A stretch of 64,000 nt of DNA from NCBI RefSeq assembly GCF_002135345.1, contig NZ_NEGI01000001.1, forward strand, positions 558,001 through 622,000. Reading direction: 5' to 3'. The position numbers were made by a program, and so were the translations under genes. Below are positions 1 through 8,605 of this stretch, piece by piece (position 1 is the first letter of the stretch; the number at the start of each line of letters is the position of its first letter). Under the pieces are notes generated by a model. That model saw nothing but the letters and a program-made list of their open reading frames with translations. It was not told where the DNA came from and did no database searches. The DNA is from Acinetobacter sp. ANC 4648. Lineage in GTDB: Bacteria > Pseudomonadota > Gammaproteobacteria > Pseudomonadales > Moraxellaceae.

Positions 1-404
1 TCATGTTGAATACATACAGCAAGAAGTCCGTCCGCTTCTTGTTCAAAAGCTTTACCATCTAAGCCAATTGCATGAATTTTTACACGTGACGGACGATCAA
101 CTTTATCGTATATTTGGGGAACAGATAAACAACCTTCTTCATAAGACAAGGTTTCATCTGTAAGAAATGTAACTTTGGGGTTAATGAATACCATCGGTTG
201 ATTTTTATCTTCAGATAAGTCCATGACGATAAGCTGAATATGACGATCTACTTGTGTCGCTGCCAGACCAATCCCTGGTGCTTCATACATGGTTTCAAAC
301 ATGTCTGCTGCAAGCTGACGAATTTCATCCGTCACTTCATCGACAGGTTTTGCAATGGTACGCAAACGGGGATCAGGAAAACTTAAAATAGGTAATAAGG
401 CCAT
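1..404 (-). CDS. def: Peptide deformylase, 3' part outside window
   Basis: Removes the N-formyl group from new proteins in the cytoplasm, using a metal ion. The visible N-terminal ~134 residues start [15 protein letters not shown] and contain family motif 1 (GIGLAATQ) and motif 2 (EGCLSVP), whose Cys binds the metal. The frame reaches the window edge at ...AVCIQH, so the third motif (HExxH-like QHExDHL) is only just entered. Family members are about 160-180 aa, so roughly 30-45 residues are missing. The ATG at 402-404 is the start. The gene is divergent from the LysM-dprA-tsaC cluster, an arrangement common near dprA in gammaproteobacteria. Confidence 0.95.
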   Translation of the reverse strand, partial: MALLPILSFPDPRLRTIAKPVDEVTDEIRQLAADMFETMYEAPGIGLAATQVDRHIQLIVMDLSEDKNQPMVFINPKVTFLTDETLSYEEGCLSVPQIYDKVDRPSRVKIHAIGLDGKAFEQEADGLLAVCIQH

Positions 405-520
405 ACTGTATCCTCACTGGCTATGCCATTGATCTTAAAACTAAATGAGCTTGTGCTTCATTAAAAAAATATGTGTAATATGCGCATTATAACGCAAATA
501 GATACATAATTTTAGGAATT

Positions 521-1681
521 ATGATAATGAAAAAGGTTTTCAACGGCATAGCAAACTTTAATGCCACGGGGTTTAAACAACAGTTTTTAGCACTCGCAAT
601 TTGTCTCAGTGCGAGCGTTGCTTATATTGATGTCGCACAAGCAGCGAGTCCGAATCAGAATCCTCCAGCGCTTAAAGCCAGTGCTCCGAATGTTTACGTG
701 GTAAAACGTGGTGATACACTATGGGGTATTGCTGGAAAATTTCTAAGTAAACCATGGCTTTGGCCTAAAATTTGGGCAAGTAATCCACAGGTTAAAAATC
801 CACATTGGATTTATCCAGGGGATAAACTATTACTTTGCACACTCAATGGCCGACCTTTAGTTGGAGTCGATCAAGGAGATGGTTGTGATGGCGTGATTCG
901 TCGTCATCAAGGTGGCACTTCATTAAAACCGCAAATTCGAATTGAAGTACTAGAAAGTAGTATTCCAGTTATTCCATTGGCTGATATCAAGCCATGGTTA
1001 GAACATAGCATTATTGTAGCACCCGAATCTTTAACCAATATTCCTTATATTGTAGGTGCTGCAGATAATCGTGTGATTACAGGTGCAGGACAAACAGTAT
1101 ATGCACGTGGCAATGGTCTTGTAATTGGACAACGCTATGGCGTCTACCGTCAATCAGAACCCTATATGCTTCTTGGTGCAGATGGTAAAAAACATAATGC
1201 AGGCGTTGAACTGACCGAAGTTGCCTCTGGCCTTGCCGTTGGCAGTGAAAATGATGTCACAACTGTAGAACTGACCCAAAGTTATAATGCTGAAGTCCGC
1301 CGTAGTGATTATGTTTTGCCGCAATATAATGACCAATTACCAAGCTTGTTCTATCCAACAGCTGCAAATGAAGTCACTGCTGGCGGTAAAATTATTCGTG
1401 TGCAAGGCTCTATTGGTGCAGCGGCAGCAAATAGCGTCGTCACGGTTGACCGTGGTAGTTTACAAGGTGCAAAAGTCGGACAAGTCTTTAGTGTTTATCA
1501 GCAAGGTGAAACGGTTAAAGATCCTAAAACCAAAGAAATGATCAAGTTACCAAGCCAACGTGTAGGTACGCTCATGTTGTTTAAAACCTTTGACCAATTA
1601 AGCTATGGTTATATTCTAGATAGTTCATTACCGATTAAACTCGGTGCTGAAATTCAATCTCCAACAACCTCTAATGACTAA
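521..1681 (+). CDS. LysM-domain exported protein upstream of dprA
   Basis: A secreted protein that probably binds peptidoglycan. It has an N-terminal hydrophobic signal segment (about residues 20-41, ending VAQA-A), then one LysM domain at about 58-105 beginning YVVKRGDTLWGIA and ending near YPGDKLLLC. A long C-terminal region of unknown fold carries no recognisable catalytic motif. Two starts are possible, ATG at 521 and ATG at 527. The AGGA at 514-517 is better spaced for 527 (9 nt, against 3 nt for 521). It ends 18 nt before dprA and is probably co-transcribed with dprA and tsaC. The binding role is inferred from the LysM domain alone. Confidence 0.85.
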   Translation: MIMKKVFNGIANFNATGFKQQFLALAICLSASVAYIDVAQAASPNQNPPALKASAPNVYVVKRGDTLWGIAGKFLSKPWLWPKIWASNPQVKNPHWIYPGDKLLLCTLNGRPLVGVDQGDGCDGVIRRHQGGTSLKPQIRIEVLESSIPVIPLADIKPWLEHSIIVAPESLTNIPYIVGAADNRVITGAGQTVYARGNGLVIGQRYGVYRQSEPYMLLGADGKKHNAGVELTEVASGLAVGSENDVTTVELTQSYNAEVRRSDYVLPQYNDQLPSLFYPTAANEVTAGGKIIRVQGSIGAAAANSVVTVDRGSLQGAKVGQVFSVYQQGETVKDPKTKEMIKLPSQRVGTLMLFKTFDQLSYGYILDSSLPIKLGAEIQSPTTSND

Positions 1682-1699
1682 ATAATTAGGTAGACTGGA

Positions 1700-2836
1700 A
1701 TGTTGAATTCGATATCTGATGTGCACTTAAACAGCATTAAATTATGGTATTTAGTTCAACATTCACTTTCGACCTACCGCAAACTGGCACAATTTTTTGG
1801 CTCAATTGAAAATGCGATGACTGCTGCGAATTTACAGCGGTGGTCAGAGCTCAATATTCATCACAATCATATTCAACGGGCTCAGGACTTTTTAACCACG
1901 CCATCACAGTCAGCATTTGAGCAATGTCTTAAAAAAATCCAAATAAATACTGATTTTATACTGCTGGAATCTGAACCGCATTATCCACAACAACTCCTCC
2001 CCTATTCAGATCGTCCACCCATTTTATTTGGCAAAGGTGCCTTCCAAAATTTAAGCCAACCACAAATTGCCATTGTCGGCAGTCGTAAACCGAGTCCACA
2101 TGGTAAACAAGTCGCTTATGATTTTGCTTATTATCTAAGTGAAAAAGGATTTTTTATTACCAGCGGTTTAGCTCAAGGCATAGATACTGCGGCACATTTA
2201 GGTGGACTGAAACATCATCGAACTATTGCTGTTATTGGCACTGGACTTGACCAAATTTATCCAGCTCAGAACCATAACTTACAAGATCAGATTCTACTTA
2301 ACTCAGGTACGATCCTGAGTGAGTTTCTACCCGAAACCAAACCTTTACAACATCATTTTCCACGCCGAAATCGTATCGTCAGTGGACTCAGCTTAGGCGT
2401 ACTGGTTGCTGAAGCCGCCCTCGACAGTGGTTCACTCATTACTGCTAAAGTTGCGGCAGAACAAGGTAAAATCATCTTTGCTATTCCAGGACACATTTAT
2501 AGTGCGTTTCACCAAGGTTGCCATCAGTTGATTCGTGAGGGTGCAATTTTAGTTGATCATCCTGAACAAATTATTGAAGATCTGGCTTTACCTACCCAAT
2601 GGCATTATCAACAACAGACTGAATCGGCTGAAACTAAAGCAGAAAAATTTGATATTCCTCCACATTTATTTCCAATCTATCAACAATTAGATTGGGTCGG
2701 GCAAAACCTAGATGTCCTCATCACAAAATTGCAAATGGATACCGCTGAACTGACTAGTAATTTAATGGAACTCGAACTATTTGGTCTCTGTATTCAACAA
2801 TCTGGATTGTACTTACGTTGCCGTAATAGTTATTAA
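1700..2836 (+). CDS. dprA: DNA-processing protein DprA
   Basis: Binds incoming single-stranded DNA during natural transformation and loads RecA. The 378-aa protein has an N-terminal helical region, a Rossmann-like core with IAIVGSRKPS (about 123-132) and SGLAQGIDTAAH (about 155-166), a conserved PGHIYSAFHQGCHQLIREGA block, and a C-terminal winged-helix-like tail. Length and motif order match the family. It starts 18 nt after the LysM gene with a GGA-containing ribosome site, and tsaC follows. Acinetobacter species are commonly naturally competent, so an intact dprA fits. Confidence 0.95.
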   Translation: MLNSISDVHLNSIKLWYLVQHSLSTYRKLAQFFGSIENAMTAANLQRWSELNIHHNHIQRAQDFLTTPSQSAFEQCLKKIQINTDFILLESEPHYPQQLLPYSDRPPILFGKGAFQNLSQPQIAIVGSRKPSPHGKQVAYDFAYYLSEKGFFITSGLAQGIDTAAHLGGLKHHRTIAVIGTGLDQIYPAQNHNLQDQILLNSGTILSEFLPETKPLQHHFPRRNRIVSGLSLGVLVAEAALDSGSLITAKVAAEQGKIIFAIPGHIYSAFHQGCHQLIREGAILVDHPEQIIEDLALPTQWHYQQQTESAETKAEKFDIPPHLFPIYQQLDWVGQNLDVLITKLQMDTAELTSNLMELELFGLCIQQSGLYLRCRNSY

Positions 2837-2882
2837 GGTTCACAATAGCTCTCTTTCTAAATCAATTAGAGGGCAAGAATTC

Positions 2883-3452
2883 ATGCTTACAACCTCTGTT
2901 GCTAAAGCAGCTCAAATTTTACACACAGGTGAAGTCTTAGCCTACCCAACCGAAGCTGTTTGGGGTCTCGGCTGTGACCCGTATAATGAAAGCGCTTTTT
3001 TAGAGATTTTACGTTTAAAGCAACGACCAATTGAAAAAGGCGTTATCTTGCTGGCAGGACAAATTAGTCAAATTGAACACCTTCTACTTAACTTAGATCC
3101 CCATATTCGAAGTCAAGTGATTGAATCTTGGACACCACGCTCCCAACTGGATCGTGCCACAACGTGGTTACTTCCAGCAGATCACAATATTCCAGAATGG
3201 ATTAAAGGACAGCATACTCAAGTTGCAGTACGTGTGACCAACCACCCCTTATGTATTGCATTATGCAATGCGTTTAATGGTTTCATTGTATCAACCAGTG
3301 CAAATCCAGCAGGTTTAGAACCTGCCCGATCGTTACAACAAGCCAGTCAATATTTTGGCTCAGAATTAAATTATTTAAATGGTGACTTAGGCCTCAGTCA
3401 TGAACCCAGTAAAATTATTGATGCAGTAACGGGTAGCATTATTCGTGAGTAA
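2883..3452 (+). CDS. tsaC: Threonylcarbamoyl-AMP synthase TsaC (Sua5/YrdC family)
   Basis: Makes threonylcarbamoyl-AMP from threonine, bicarbonate and ATP for the t6A modification of ANN-decoding tRNAs. The 189-aa single-domain protein shows the YrdC-fold landmarks YPTEAVWGLGCDP near the N-terminus, KQRP, and STSANPAG in the second half. The reading frame is open further upstream, inside the end of dprA. The ATG at 2883 is preferred because AGAGGG at 2868-2873 lies 9 nt upstream and homologs begin near the hydrophobic HTGEVLAYPTE segment. It lies 46 nt downstream of dprA, the common dprA-tsaC pairing. Confidence 0.93.
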   Translation: MLTTSVAKAAQILHTGEVLAYPTEAVWGLGCDPYNESAFLEILRLKQRPIEKGVILLAGQISQIEHLLLNLDPHIRSQVIESWTPRSQLDRATTWLLPADHNIPEWIKGQHTQVAVRVTNHPLCIALCNAFNGFIVSTSANPAGLEPARSLQQASQYFGSELNYLNGDLGLSHEPSKIIDAVTGSIIRE

Positions 3453-3895
3453 TTGATTTTTCTACTACTTATCCATTTTAAATGAAGCGAATATTTCCAT
3501 CAAAACTAAATTTTAAACAAAAAAAACTCAGCCCTATAGAGTAGGACTGAGTATAAAAAGGATGTGATAAATCACATCCAGAGGGTTCATTAAATCTGAT
3601 GCTAGCATTATAAGTTTAGATAAACTTAAGTATCTGCTCTCTGCAAGGCACGCATTATGCAATAAACCGAATTTTTATACAAATATTATATTTTTATGAT
3701 ATCTACGGCACACATTCTTATTTAGATAGTTTAATCAACCAAATAATAAAATTAAGTACCTATATTCATTTTATTATTTTTTAAATCAATAGAATATTAT
3801 CGAAATATCAGATCAATTTAAATATAAAATTCATGTAAATAATAATATAAAAAATATTCAATTGAGTGCTTTTTAGTCAAACCTCTCACTCAAGA
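3453..3895. other. AT-rich intergenic region between convergent tsaC and DMT gene
   Basis: About 440 bases without a gene between two convergent genes. It holds one imperfect hairpin at 3526-3552. The rest is AT-rich with no open frame of note, no RNA gene I can recognise and no clear mobile-element end. Confidence 0.6.
3519..3552 (-). terminator. Hairpin with T-run on the minus strand
   Basis: ACTCAGCCCTA (3526-3536) pairs with TAGGACTGAGT (3542-3552) with one mismatch and a 5-nt loop. On the minus strand it is followed by eight T (A-run 3519-3526 on the plus strand). It would end transcripts from the DMT permease, although it lies about 340 nt past that stop codon. It could also stop tsaC read-through. 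Confidence 0.5.
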
Positions 3896-4807
3896 TTATG
3901 CTGCACTGACCTTCTTCTCGACTTTTACCTTCTTTTGAGCAAGTATAATTCCGGTAAGAATAATCACACCACCAATAGAATGATAAATAGTCCATGCCTC
4001 TTTCAACCAAAAATAAGCAATAATCGCAGTAAAAACTGGCATTAAATTCATAAAGATACTGGTCCTATTTGGCCCAATATATTGCACTGCCATCATCCAA
4101 AGTAAAGGTGCTATCAGTGAAGGAAAGGCACCAGCATAAAATACACTTGCGGCATTTTGTGCATTAATTGCATCTAAACCAAACCAAAGTATAAAAGGTA
4201 AATGATAAATTAATGCAAATCCAATCTGAATATAAAGACTAATCAATAAAGGAATTTTTAACTGCCATTTTTTTAAAAATACACCATAAAAAGCATAGAA
4301 AAACACGGCAAAGATCATAACGATATCGCCCCAATGTCCACCAATGCTCAATAAACTAGAAAAGTTTCCTTGTGCCATAACATAAAGCAATCCAAAAAAA
4401 GATAGAAGACTACCGATTACAGCAAAACGACTAGGAATCTCTTTTAAAATTGCGATGGAAACAAAAATGGTAAACACAGGAATAAAAGCATTAATAATGC
4501 CCATATTCGTTGCGGTCGTATAATGCGATGCGGAATAAGATAACCCCTGATAAAGCACCATTCCAAAGGCACTCAAGGTTGCAAATTGAAAAAAATGCTG
4601 CTGAATTAAATGACGTTGCTTCCATACTTTAACCAGCATAAACGGGGTCAAGATAATAAAAGCGACTAACCAGCGATAAAAACTAATACTGACAGGTGAA
4701 ATATAATCGGCAACATATCGGGTAACCGCAATATTCATAGACCAAATTAAAACAGCGATCACCGGTAAGCAAAATGCCCACCACTGATTTTGCACCTTTA
4801 TATTCAT
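3896..4807 (-). CDS. EamA/DMT-superfamily permease, 10 predicted TM
   Basis: Inner-membrane transporter of the drug/metabolite family. The 303 residues contain about ten hydrophobic helices arranged as two EamA repeats. Repeat one begins WWAFCLPVIAVLIWSMNIAVTRY and repeat two begins around HWGDIVMIFAVFFYAFYGVFLKKW. A basic tail (KKVKVEKK) is cytoplasmic by the positive-inside rule. Length is normal for the family. Substrate cannot be told from sequence; relatives export amino acids or metabolites. It lies 109 nt downstream of the tetR gene on the same strand, with an inverted repeat in the gap, so it may be transcribed separately. Confidence 0.88.
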   Translation of the reverse strand: MNIKVQNQWWAFCLPVIAVLIWSMNIAVTRYVADYISPVSISFYRWLVAFIILTPFMLVKVWKQRHLIQQHFFQFATLSAFGMVLYQGLSYSASHYTTATNMGIINAFIPVFTIFVSIAILKEIPSRFAVIGSLLSFFGLLYVMAQGNFSSLLSIGGHWGDIVMIFAVFFYAFYGVFLKKWQLKIPLLISLYIQIGFALIYHLPFILWFGLDAINAQNAASVFYAGAFPSLIAPLLWMMAVQYIGPNRTSIFMNLMPVFTAIIAYFWLKEAWTIYHSIGGVIILTGIILAQKKVKVEKKVSAA

Positions 4808-4850
4808 TTAAATTTGAGCCTATATTTAGATAACTACTATTCTCAATCAA

Positions 4851-4882
4851 GTCTGAATTAATTAATATAAGGAATTTCAGAC
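4851..4882. repeat. Inverted repeat upstream of DMT permease
   Basis: GTCTGAA (4851-4857) and TTCAGAC (4876-4882) form perfect 7-nt arms separated by 18 nt. The repeat lies between the end of tetR and the start of the DMT gene, both on the minus strand. It has no T-run, so it may be a regulator site rather than a terminator. The function is not known. Confidence 0.4.
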
Positions 4883-4916
4883 ATTGATATTGATATTAAG
4901 ACATCTCAAAATACCA

Positions 4917-5567
4917 TCACTCAAATAAAATCCAAGATTTCATGGCATGGCGAACAACCTGATTCAATTGCTCTTTCATAACACCATCCCTTGCCTGCAA
5001 AGTTAGACCCTGAATGACCGTAGTATAAAAGTCAGTCATCTCAACTAAATCAACTTGAGTTGAGAGATCGCCATCCTGAACACCTTGAGTTAAACGCTCA
5101 AAGAGTTTCTGCTTCGTCTTTTGACGCTTAAGTAATAGCTCATTTTGTATGGCATGATTTTGCTCTGAACAATTCATTGTCGCAACCACCAACATACAAC
5201 CTGTGGGTTTATGCGCTTGCACTAATCGTTGCACATTTTCGTATAAATATAATTCAAATGCGACTTTGGCCGTTTTTGCTTCTTGAAAAATTCGCTCGAT
5301 CGGACAGGCCTCGTGCTCTAAATAATATTCTAAGCACCGATGAAATAATTGTGATTTATCACCAAAACTACTGTAAAGACTGGGGGCTGTAATATTTAAA
5401 GACTGGGTTAAATCACTAATTGAAGTCGATTCATAACCATACTCCCAAAATAACAACATGGCTTTTTGCAATGCTTCTTGTTCATTGAAGCATTTTGGTC
5501 GACCTCGTTTCCGCTTACTTTCCCTATCAACGGAAAGCAATTCTGCTGCACTTTCTAAATCTGTCAT
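4917..5567 (-). CDS. TetR/AcrR-family repressor
   Basis: Likely repressor of the divergent MFS exporter. The N-terminal DNA-binding domain is clear: a basic KRKRGRPK lead, then a helix-turn-helix at about ALQKAMLLFWEYGYESTSIS and LTQSLNITAPSLYSSFGDK. A variable C-terminal ligand domain contains GCMLVVATMNC. The frame extends to 5630, but the ATG at 5567 (MTDLESAAELL, 216 aa) is preferred because the extra N-terminal residues would run through an operator and the family starts close to the RGRP segment. Two matching palindromes lie in the 142-bp gap to the exporter gene. The inducer is unknown. Confidence 0.9.
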   Translation of the reverse strand: MTDLESAAELLSVDRESKRKRGRPKCFNEQEALQKAMLLFWEYGYESTSISDLTQSLNITAPSLYSSFGDKSQLFHRCLEYYLEHEACPIERIFQEAKTAKVAFELYLYENVQRLVQAHKPTGCMLVVATMNCSEQNHAIQNELLLKRQKTKQKLFERLTQGVQDGDLSTQVDLVEMTDFYTTVIQGLTLQARDGVMKEQLNQVVRHAMKSWILFE

Positions 5568-5586
5568 AAACTTCACACATTTTTTT

Positions 5587-5600
5587 ATAACAATCGTTAT
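5587..5600. promoter_or_regulatory. TetR operator candidate 1
   Basis: ATAACAATCGTTAT has arms ATAAC/GTTAT. It is one of two near-identical palindromes in the tetR-MFS gap, sharing TTTATAACrATCGyTATTAAA with the site at 5644. It lies just upstream of the MFS -35 box and in the leader of tetR, so it could serve autorepression. Confidence 0.7.
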
Positions 5601-5608
5601 TAAATTAA

Positions 5609-5637
5609 TTGACATTACATTACGAATCAAATATTTT
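5609..5637 (+). promoter_or_regulatory. Sigma-70-like promoter of the MFS exporter
   Basis: TTGACA at 5609-5614 and TATTTT at 5632-5637 are separated by 17 nt. The predicted start site is near 5644, which puts operator 2 right at the transcription start, a standard repression geometry. Confidence 0.6.
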
Positions 5638-5643
5638 ATTTTT

Positions 5644-5657
5644 ATAACGATCGCTAT
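5644..5657. promoter_or_regulatory. TetR operator candidate 2
   Basis: ATAACGATCGCTAT is the second copy of the palindrome, 57 bp from the first. It differs at only two positions, symmetric about the centre (A to G and T to C). It overlaps the expected transcription start of the MFS gene. Confidence 0.7.
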
Positions 5658-5709
5658 TAAAATAGTTACTTCCCAATATCATGACAATTTAGACCAAGGA
5701 ATTATCGCC

Positions 5710-6942
5710 ATGGCTCAAAACACTGCATCTCAAATTTCTGAATACCCCAGTGAAGCTACACCTCCCACCACTCAAGGCAGCTGGTATGCATTATTAACCG
5801 TTGCTATCACCGCATTTGCATTAGTGACCAGCGAATTTCTCCCCATTGGTGTACTCAACAGTATTGCAACTGACTTAAATGTATCCATTGGAACGGCAGG
5901 TTTAGTCATTACTTTACCTGGAATTATGGCAGCACTTGCCGCACCATTATTACCAGTTTGGGTCAAACAATTAGACCGTAGATATTTATTAATTGGCTTA
6001 ACTGCAGTTATGGTAATGGCTAATATTATGACCGCCGTTTCAACCACCTTTGAAATGCTACTTTTTAGTCGCTTCTTTTTAGGTATTGCGATTGGTGGTT
6101 TTTGGGCAACAGCTATTGCTTTAAGTGGAAAGCTTGCACCATCACATCTTCCAATTGCCAAAGCCACTGCTGTGGTGATGGCCGGGGTTACTTTAGCAAC
6201 AGTACTCGGTGTACCCATTGGAACTTGGTTGAGTGAATTCTTGGGATGGCGCACAACATTCATGCTGACGGCTGTGATTGGTACAGTCGTTTTTGTTCTA
6301 GAGCTCATCTTTTTACCAAAACTCAAACCCAGTTCTGCAATTCATTTTCGGGATTTACCTGCTTTATTGCGTGAAACCAAAGCTCGGAAAGGTCTAATCA
6401 TTATCTTACTGATTGGTTTAGCACATTTTTCTTCATTTAGTTATCTCGCACCATTCTTTAAAAATGTCGCAGGTTTTGATGGAGCAACCATTAGTTCGTT
6501 ATTATTACTCTATGGAATTGCAGGTATTTTTGGTAATGCCTTTGCTGGGTATAGCAGTAACTTAAATGTCCGTTATACGTTTGCTTTTATTGGGCTCTGT
6601 TTTGCCGTTGTTTTCTTCAGTTTTCCTGTGCTCGCCATTTATAAAGTTGGGGCTTTTGCCTTAACTGCACTCTGGGGTTTCGCATTTGGTGCTTTCCCAA
6701 CTACAGCCAATATTTGGATGTTTGTACATGCACCACAATCGGTAGAAAAAGGTATGCCGCTTTTTGTCGGCTTCTTCCAAATTATGATTGCAACAGGTTC
6801 ATTATTTGGTGGATATATTATTGATCATTTTAATGCCAATACTTTATTGTATAGTGTACTAAGCTTTATCGTTTTAGCGATCGTTTCAATTTTTACTTGG
6901 TCACGTGGTCTGAATAACCCCGAAATAGAATATCAGGCTTAA
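5710..6942 (+). CDS. MFS exporter of the DHA1/AraJ-like type
   Basis: Inner-membrane proton-coupled exporter with about 12 TM helices in 410 aa. Visible family features are SEFLPIGVLNSIATDL in the first helix-loop, RFFLGIAIGGFWATAIA in TM4, and GVPIGTWLSEFLGWRTTF around TM5, the motif C region of drug/sugar antiporters. The frame is open from 5458, but the ATG at 5710 (MAQNTASQISEY) has AAGGA at 5696-5700, 9 nt upstream, and lies after the promoter. Divergent from the TetR gene with two operators between them. An AraC-type gene follows 30 nt later. The substrate is unknown. Confidence 0.9.
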   Translation: MAQNTASQISEYPSEATPPTTQGSWYALLTVAITAFALVTSEFLPIGVLNSIATDLNVSIGTAGLVITLPGIMAALAAPLLPVWVKQLDRRYLLIGLTAVMVMANIMTAVSTTFEMLLFSRFFLGIAIGGFWATAIALSGKLAPSHLPIAKATAVVMAGVTLATVLGVPIGTWLSEFLGWRTTFMLTAVIGTVVFVLELIFLPKLKPSSAIHFRDLPALLRETKARKGLIIILLIGLAHFSSFSYLAPFFKNVAGFDGATISSLLLLYGIAGIFGNAFAGYSSNLNVRYTFAFIGLCFAVVFFSFPVLAIYKVGAFALTALWGFAFGAFPTTANIWMFVHAPQSVEKGMPLFVGFFQIMIATGSLFGGYIIDHFNANTLLYSVLSFIVLAIVSIFTWSRGLNNPEIEYQA

Positions 6943-6972
6943 ATTTATGGTAGATATAACTGATTCAAAACT

Positions 6973-7737
6973 ATGCAAACCCCATTGCCATTATTAAATA
7001 CATTAATTGAAATTGAAGAATTTCATTATCACAAAAATGATATTGTCACTCCCCATAGCAGTTTATGGGGAGATTTTAATTTTAGTTTTAATGGCTTGCT
7101 CGAATTTTCAATAAATCATCAATTATTTTTATCACCGCCCAGTTATGGTTTCTGGATTCCTCCGCAAACTGAGCATTGCTCAGTCGCGGTAGATGAACAT
7201 ATTACCCATTATATTTGTATTCGCATTCATCCTGAACTCTGCAATAAATTTGCATCTACTTGTAAGACATTTAGTATTAGTCCATTTTTCAGACACACCG
7301 TAGCTGAACTCTTGGCACAAAAAAAATTAAATTATCCTTCTGTTGAATATCAACAACATCTGTTACAAGTTTTACTGGATCAAATGCAATTCGCACCTTG
7401 CTATGACCAGTATTTGCCACAAAGTAATCATCCCATTCTAGAGCCTATTCTTAAAAAACTTGCTGACCCATTACTCTTTACCCAAAGTCTGCAACAAATT
7501 TTTGAAAGTTTTAATTTTAGCGAGCGACATATTTTACGATTAAGCCAACAAGAGCTACAGATCTCAATTTCTGAGTGGCGTAATCGGGCTAAACTTATTT
7601 ATGTATTCTCTCAACTTAAACAGGGCCAGAGTATTAAACGTATTGCTTATGAGTTGGGTTATCAACACAGCTCTAGCTTTATTGAGTTTTTTAAACGCTA
7701 TACTGGGCAAACCCCTTCACAAATGCGCGAAGCTTAA
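6973..7737 (+). CDS. AraC/XylS-family regulator with cupin-like N-terminus
   Basis: A 254-aa transcription factor. The N-terminal half looks like the cupin ligand domain of AraC proteins (HSSLWGDFNFSFNG..., FWIPPQTEHCSVAVDEHITHYICI). The C-terminal half has the double helix-turn-helix, the second being QSIKRIAYELGYQHSSSFIEFFKRYTGQTPSQMR, a close match to the AraC signature. It lies 30 nt after the MFS gene on the same strand and may be co-transcribed. No good Shine-Dalgarno precedes the ATG. Its targets are unknown. Confidence 0.88.
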   Translation: MQTPLPLLNTLIEIEEFHYHKNDIVTPHSSLWGDFNFSFNGLLEFSINHQLFLSPPSYGFWIPPQTEHCSVAVDEHITHYICIRIHPELCNKFASTCKTFSISPFFRHTVAELLAQKKLNYPSVEYQQHLLQVLLDQMQFAPCYDQYLPQSNHPILEPILKKLADPLLFTQSLQQIFESFNFSERHILRLSQQELQISISEWRNRAKLIYVFSQLKQGQSIKRIAYELGYQHSSSFIEFFKRYTGQTPSQMREA

Positions 7738-7928
7738 GCGGATTGATTGTATCTCTTATCACTATACTTTCATTTTTCATCAACTTACCTACAAAACAAC
7801 TATAGAACAATGCACAATAAATATGCGATTTTAGGCGAATGCTCAATTTTAGGCATAAATAGCTTTTTGAATTTGAATAAATAAACTCAGATTCATCAAT
7901 AATGATTTGAAAGAATAAGGATGAACGA

Positions 7929-8453
7929 ATGAAAAAATTATTACTTGCATCACTCTGTATTGCTTCAGTCGCTTTAACTGCTTGTGATAAAAAACCAAAT
8001 GAATCAACTTCAGGTTCAACCACTACATCAGAAAAAACCATTGCTAGCTTAAGTACAAATAATGCTACAGACATTAAGAGTGATTTAGCGCAAATTCAAA
8101 CACTTTCAACCTCAAAAGCGAAAGAGCTCATCGATTTTCAAACAGAAATGATGCAAGCAGTGCAAAAAAAAGATAAAAATGCACTCACTGCTGTCTTTGA
8201 TAAAATGAAAGTATATATAGAGGCATTCAATAAAGACTTGGATAACCTGACACTCAAAAGTACCGAAGCCGAAGCACTTCGTGAAAAAATGAAAGAATCA
8301 AATAAACTTAGCCTTGAGTTAACAGAAGCCAGTACTGCTAATCCACCTGATATGAACAAACTCACAGAACTCCAAAAGAAAGCATCTGAAATTCAAAAAA
8401 GCCTATTAGCCGATATGCAAAAATTGCAAACAACCGCCAATACTGCAAAATAA
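7929..8453 (+). CDS. Small coiled-coil lipoprotein (paralog of the gene at 9301)
   Basis: A predicted lipoprotein of 174 aa. The signal MKKLLLASLCIASVALTAC ends in the lipobox LTAC, so the mature protein would start at Cys19. Asp at mature position +2 (CDKK) would favour inner-membrane retention by the E. coli rule. The rest is a Ser/Thr-rich linker followed by charged helices from about residue 50. The segment AFNKDLDNLTLKSTEAEALR aligns with GFNTALISLELKSQEIDAIR in the lipoprotein at 9301, showing they are paralogs. No known function. A hairpin follows the stop codon. Confidence 0.8.
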   Translation: MKKLLLASLCIASVALTACDKKPNESTSGSTTTSEKTIASLSTNNATDIKSDLAQIQTLSTSKAKELIDFQTEMMQAVQKKDKNALTAVFDKMKVYIEAFNKDLDNLTLKSTEAEALREKMKESNKLSLELTEASTANPPDMNKLTELQKKASEIQKSLLADMQKLQTTANTAK

Positions 8454-8472
8454 TTTTCCAAACATCAAACAC

Positions 8473-8502
8473 CAAACAGCAGATGACCGAACCTGCTGTT
8501 TG
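8473..8502 (+). terminator. Hairpin after the first lipoprotein gene
   Basis: CAAACAGCAG (8473-8482) pairs perfectly with CTGCTGTTTG (8493-8502) across a 10-nt loop. The T-run after it is weak (TGATT), so termination may be partial. Confidence 0.5.
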
Positions 8503-8605
8503 ATTGCATCCACTGCCACCTTTCAAAAGAAATACTTGTTGTTATTCTGAATTCCAGCTAAAACATTACCGTGATTCACACAGAATATTTTGTAAGGATA
8601 ACCCT

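Noticed and set aside
5772..6326. 184-aa minus-strand open frame inside the MFS gene
   Set aside because: Antisense shadow of a well-supported exporter; Lys/Ala-rich composition with no domain and no ribosome site.
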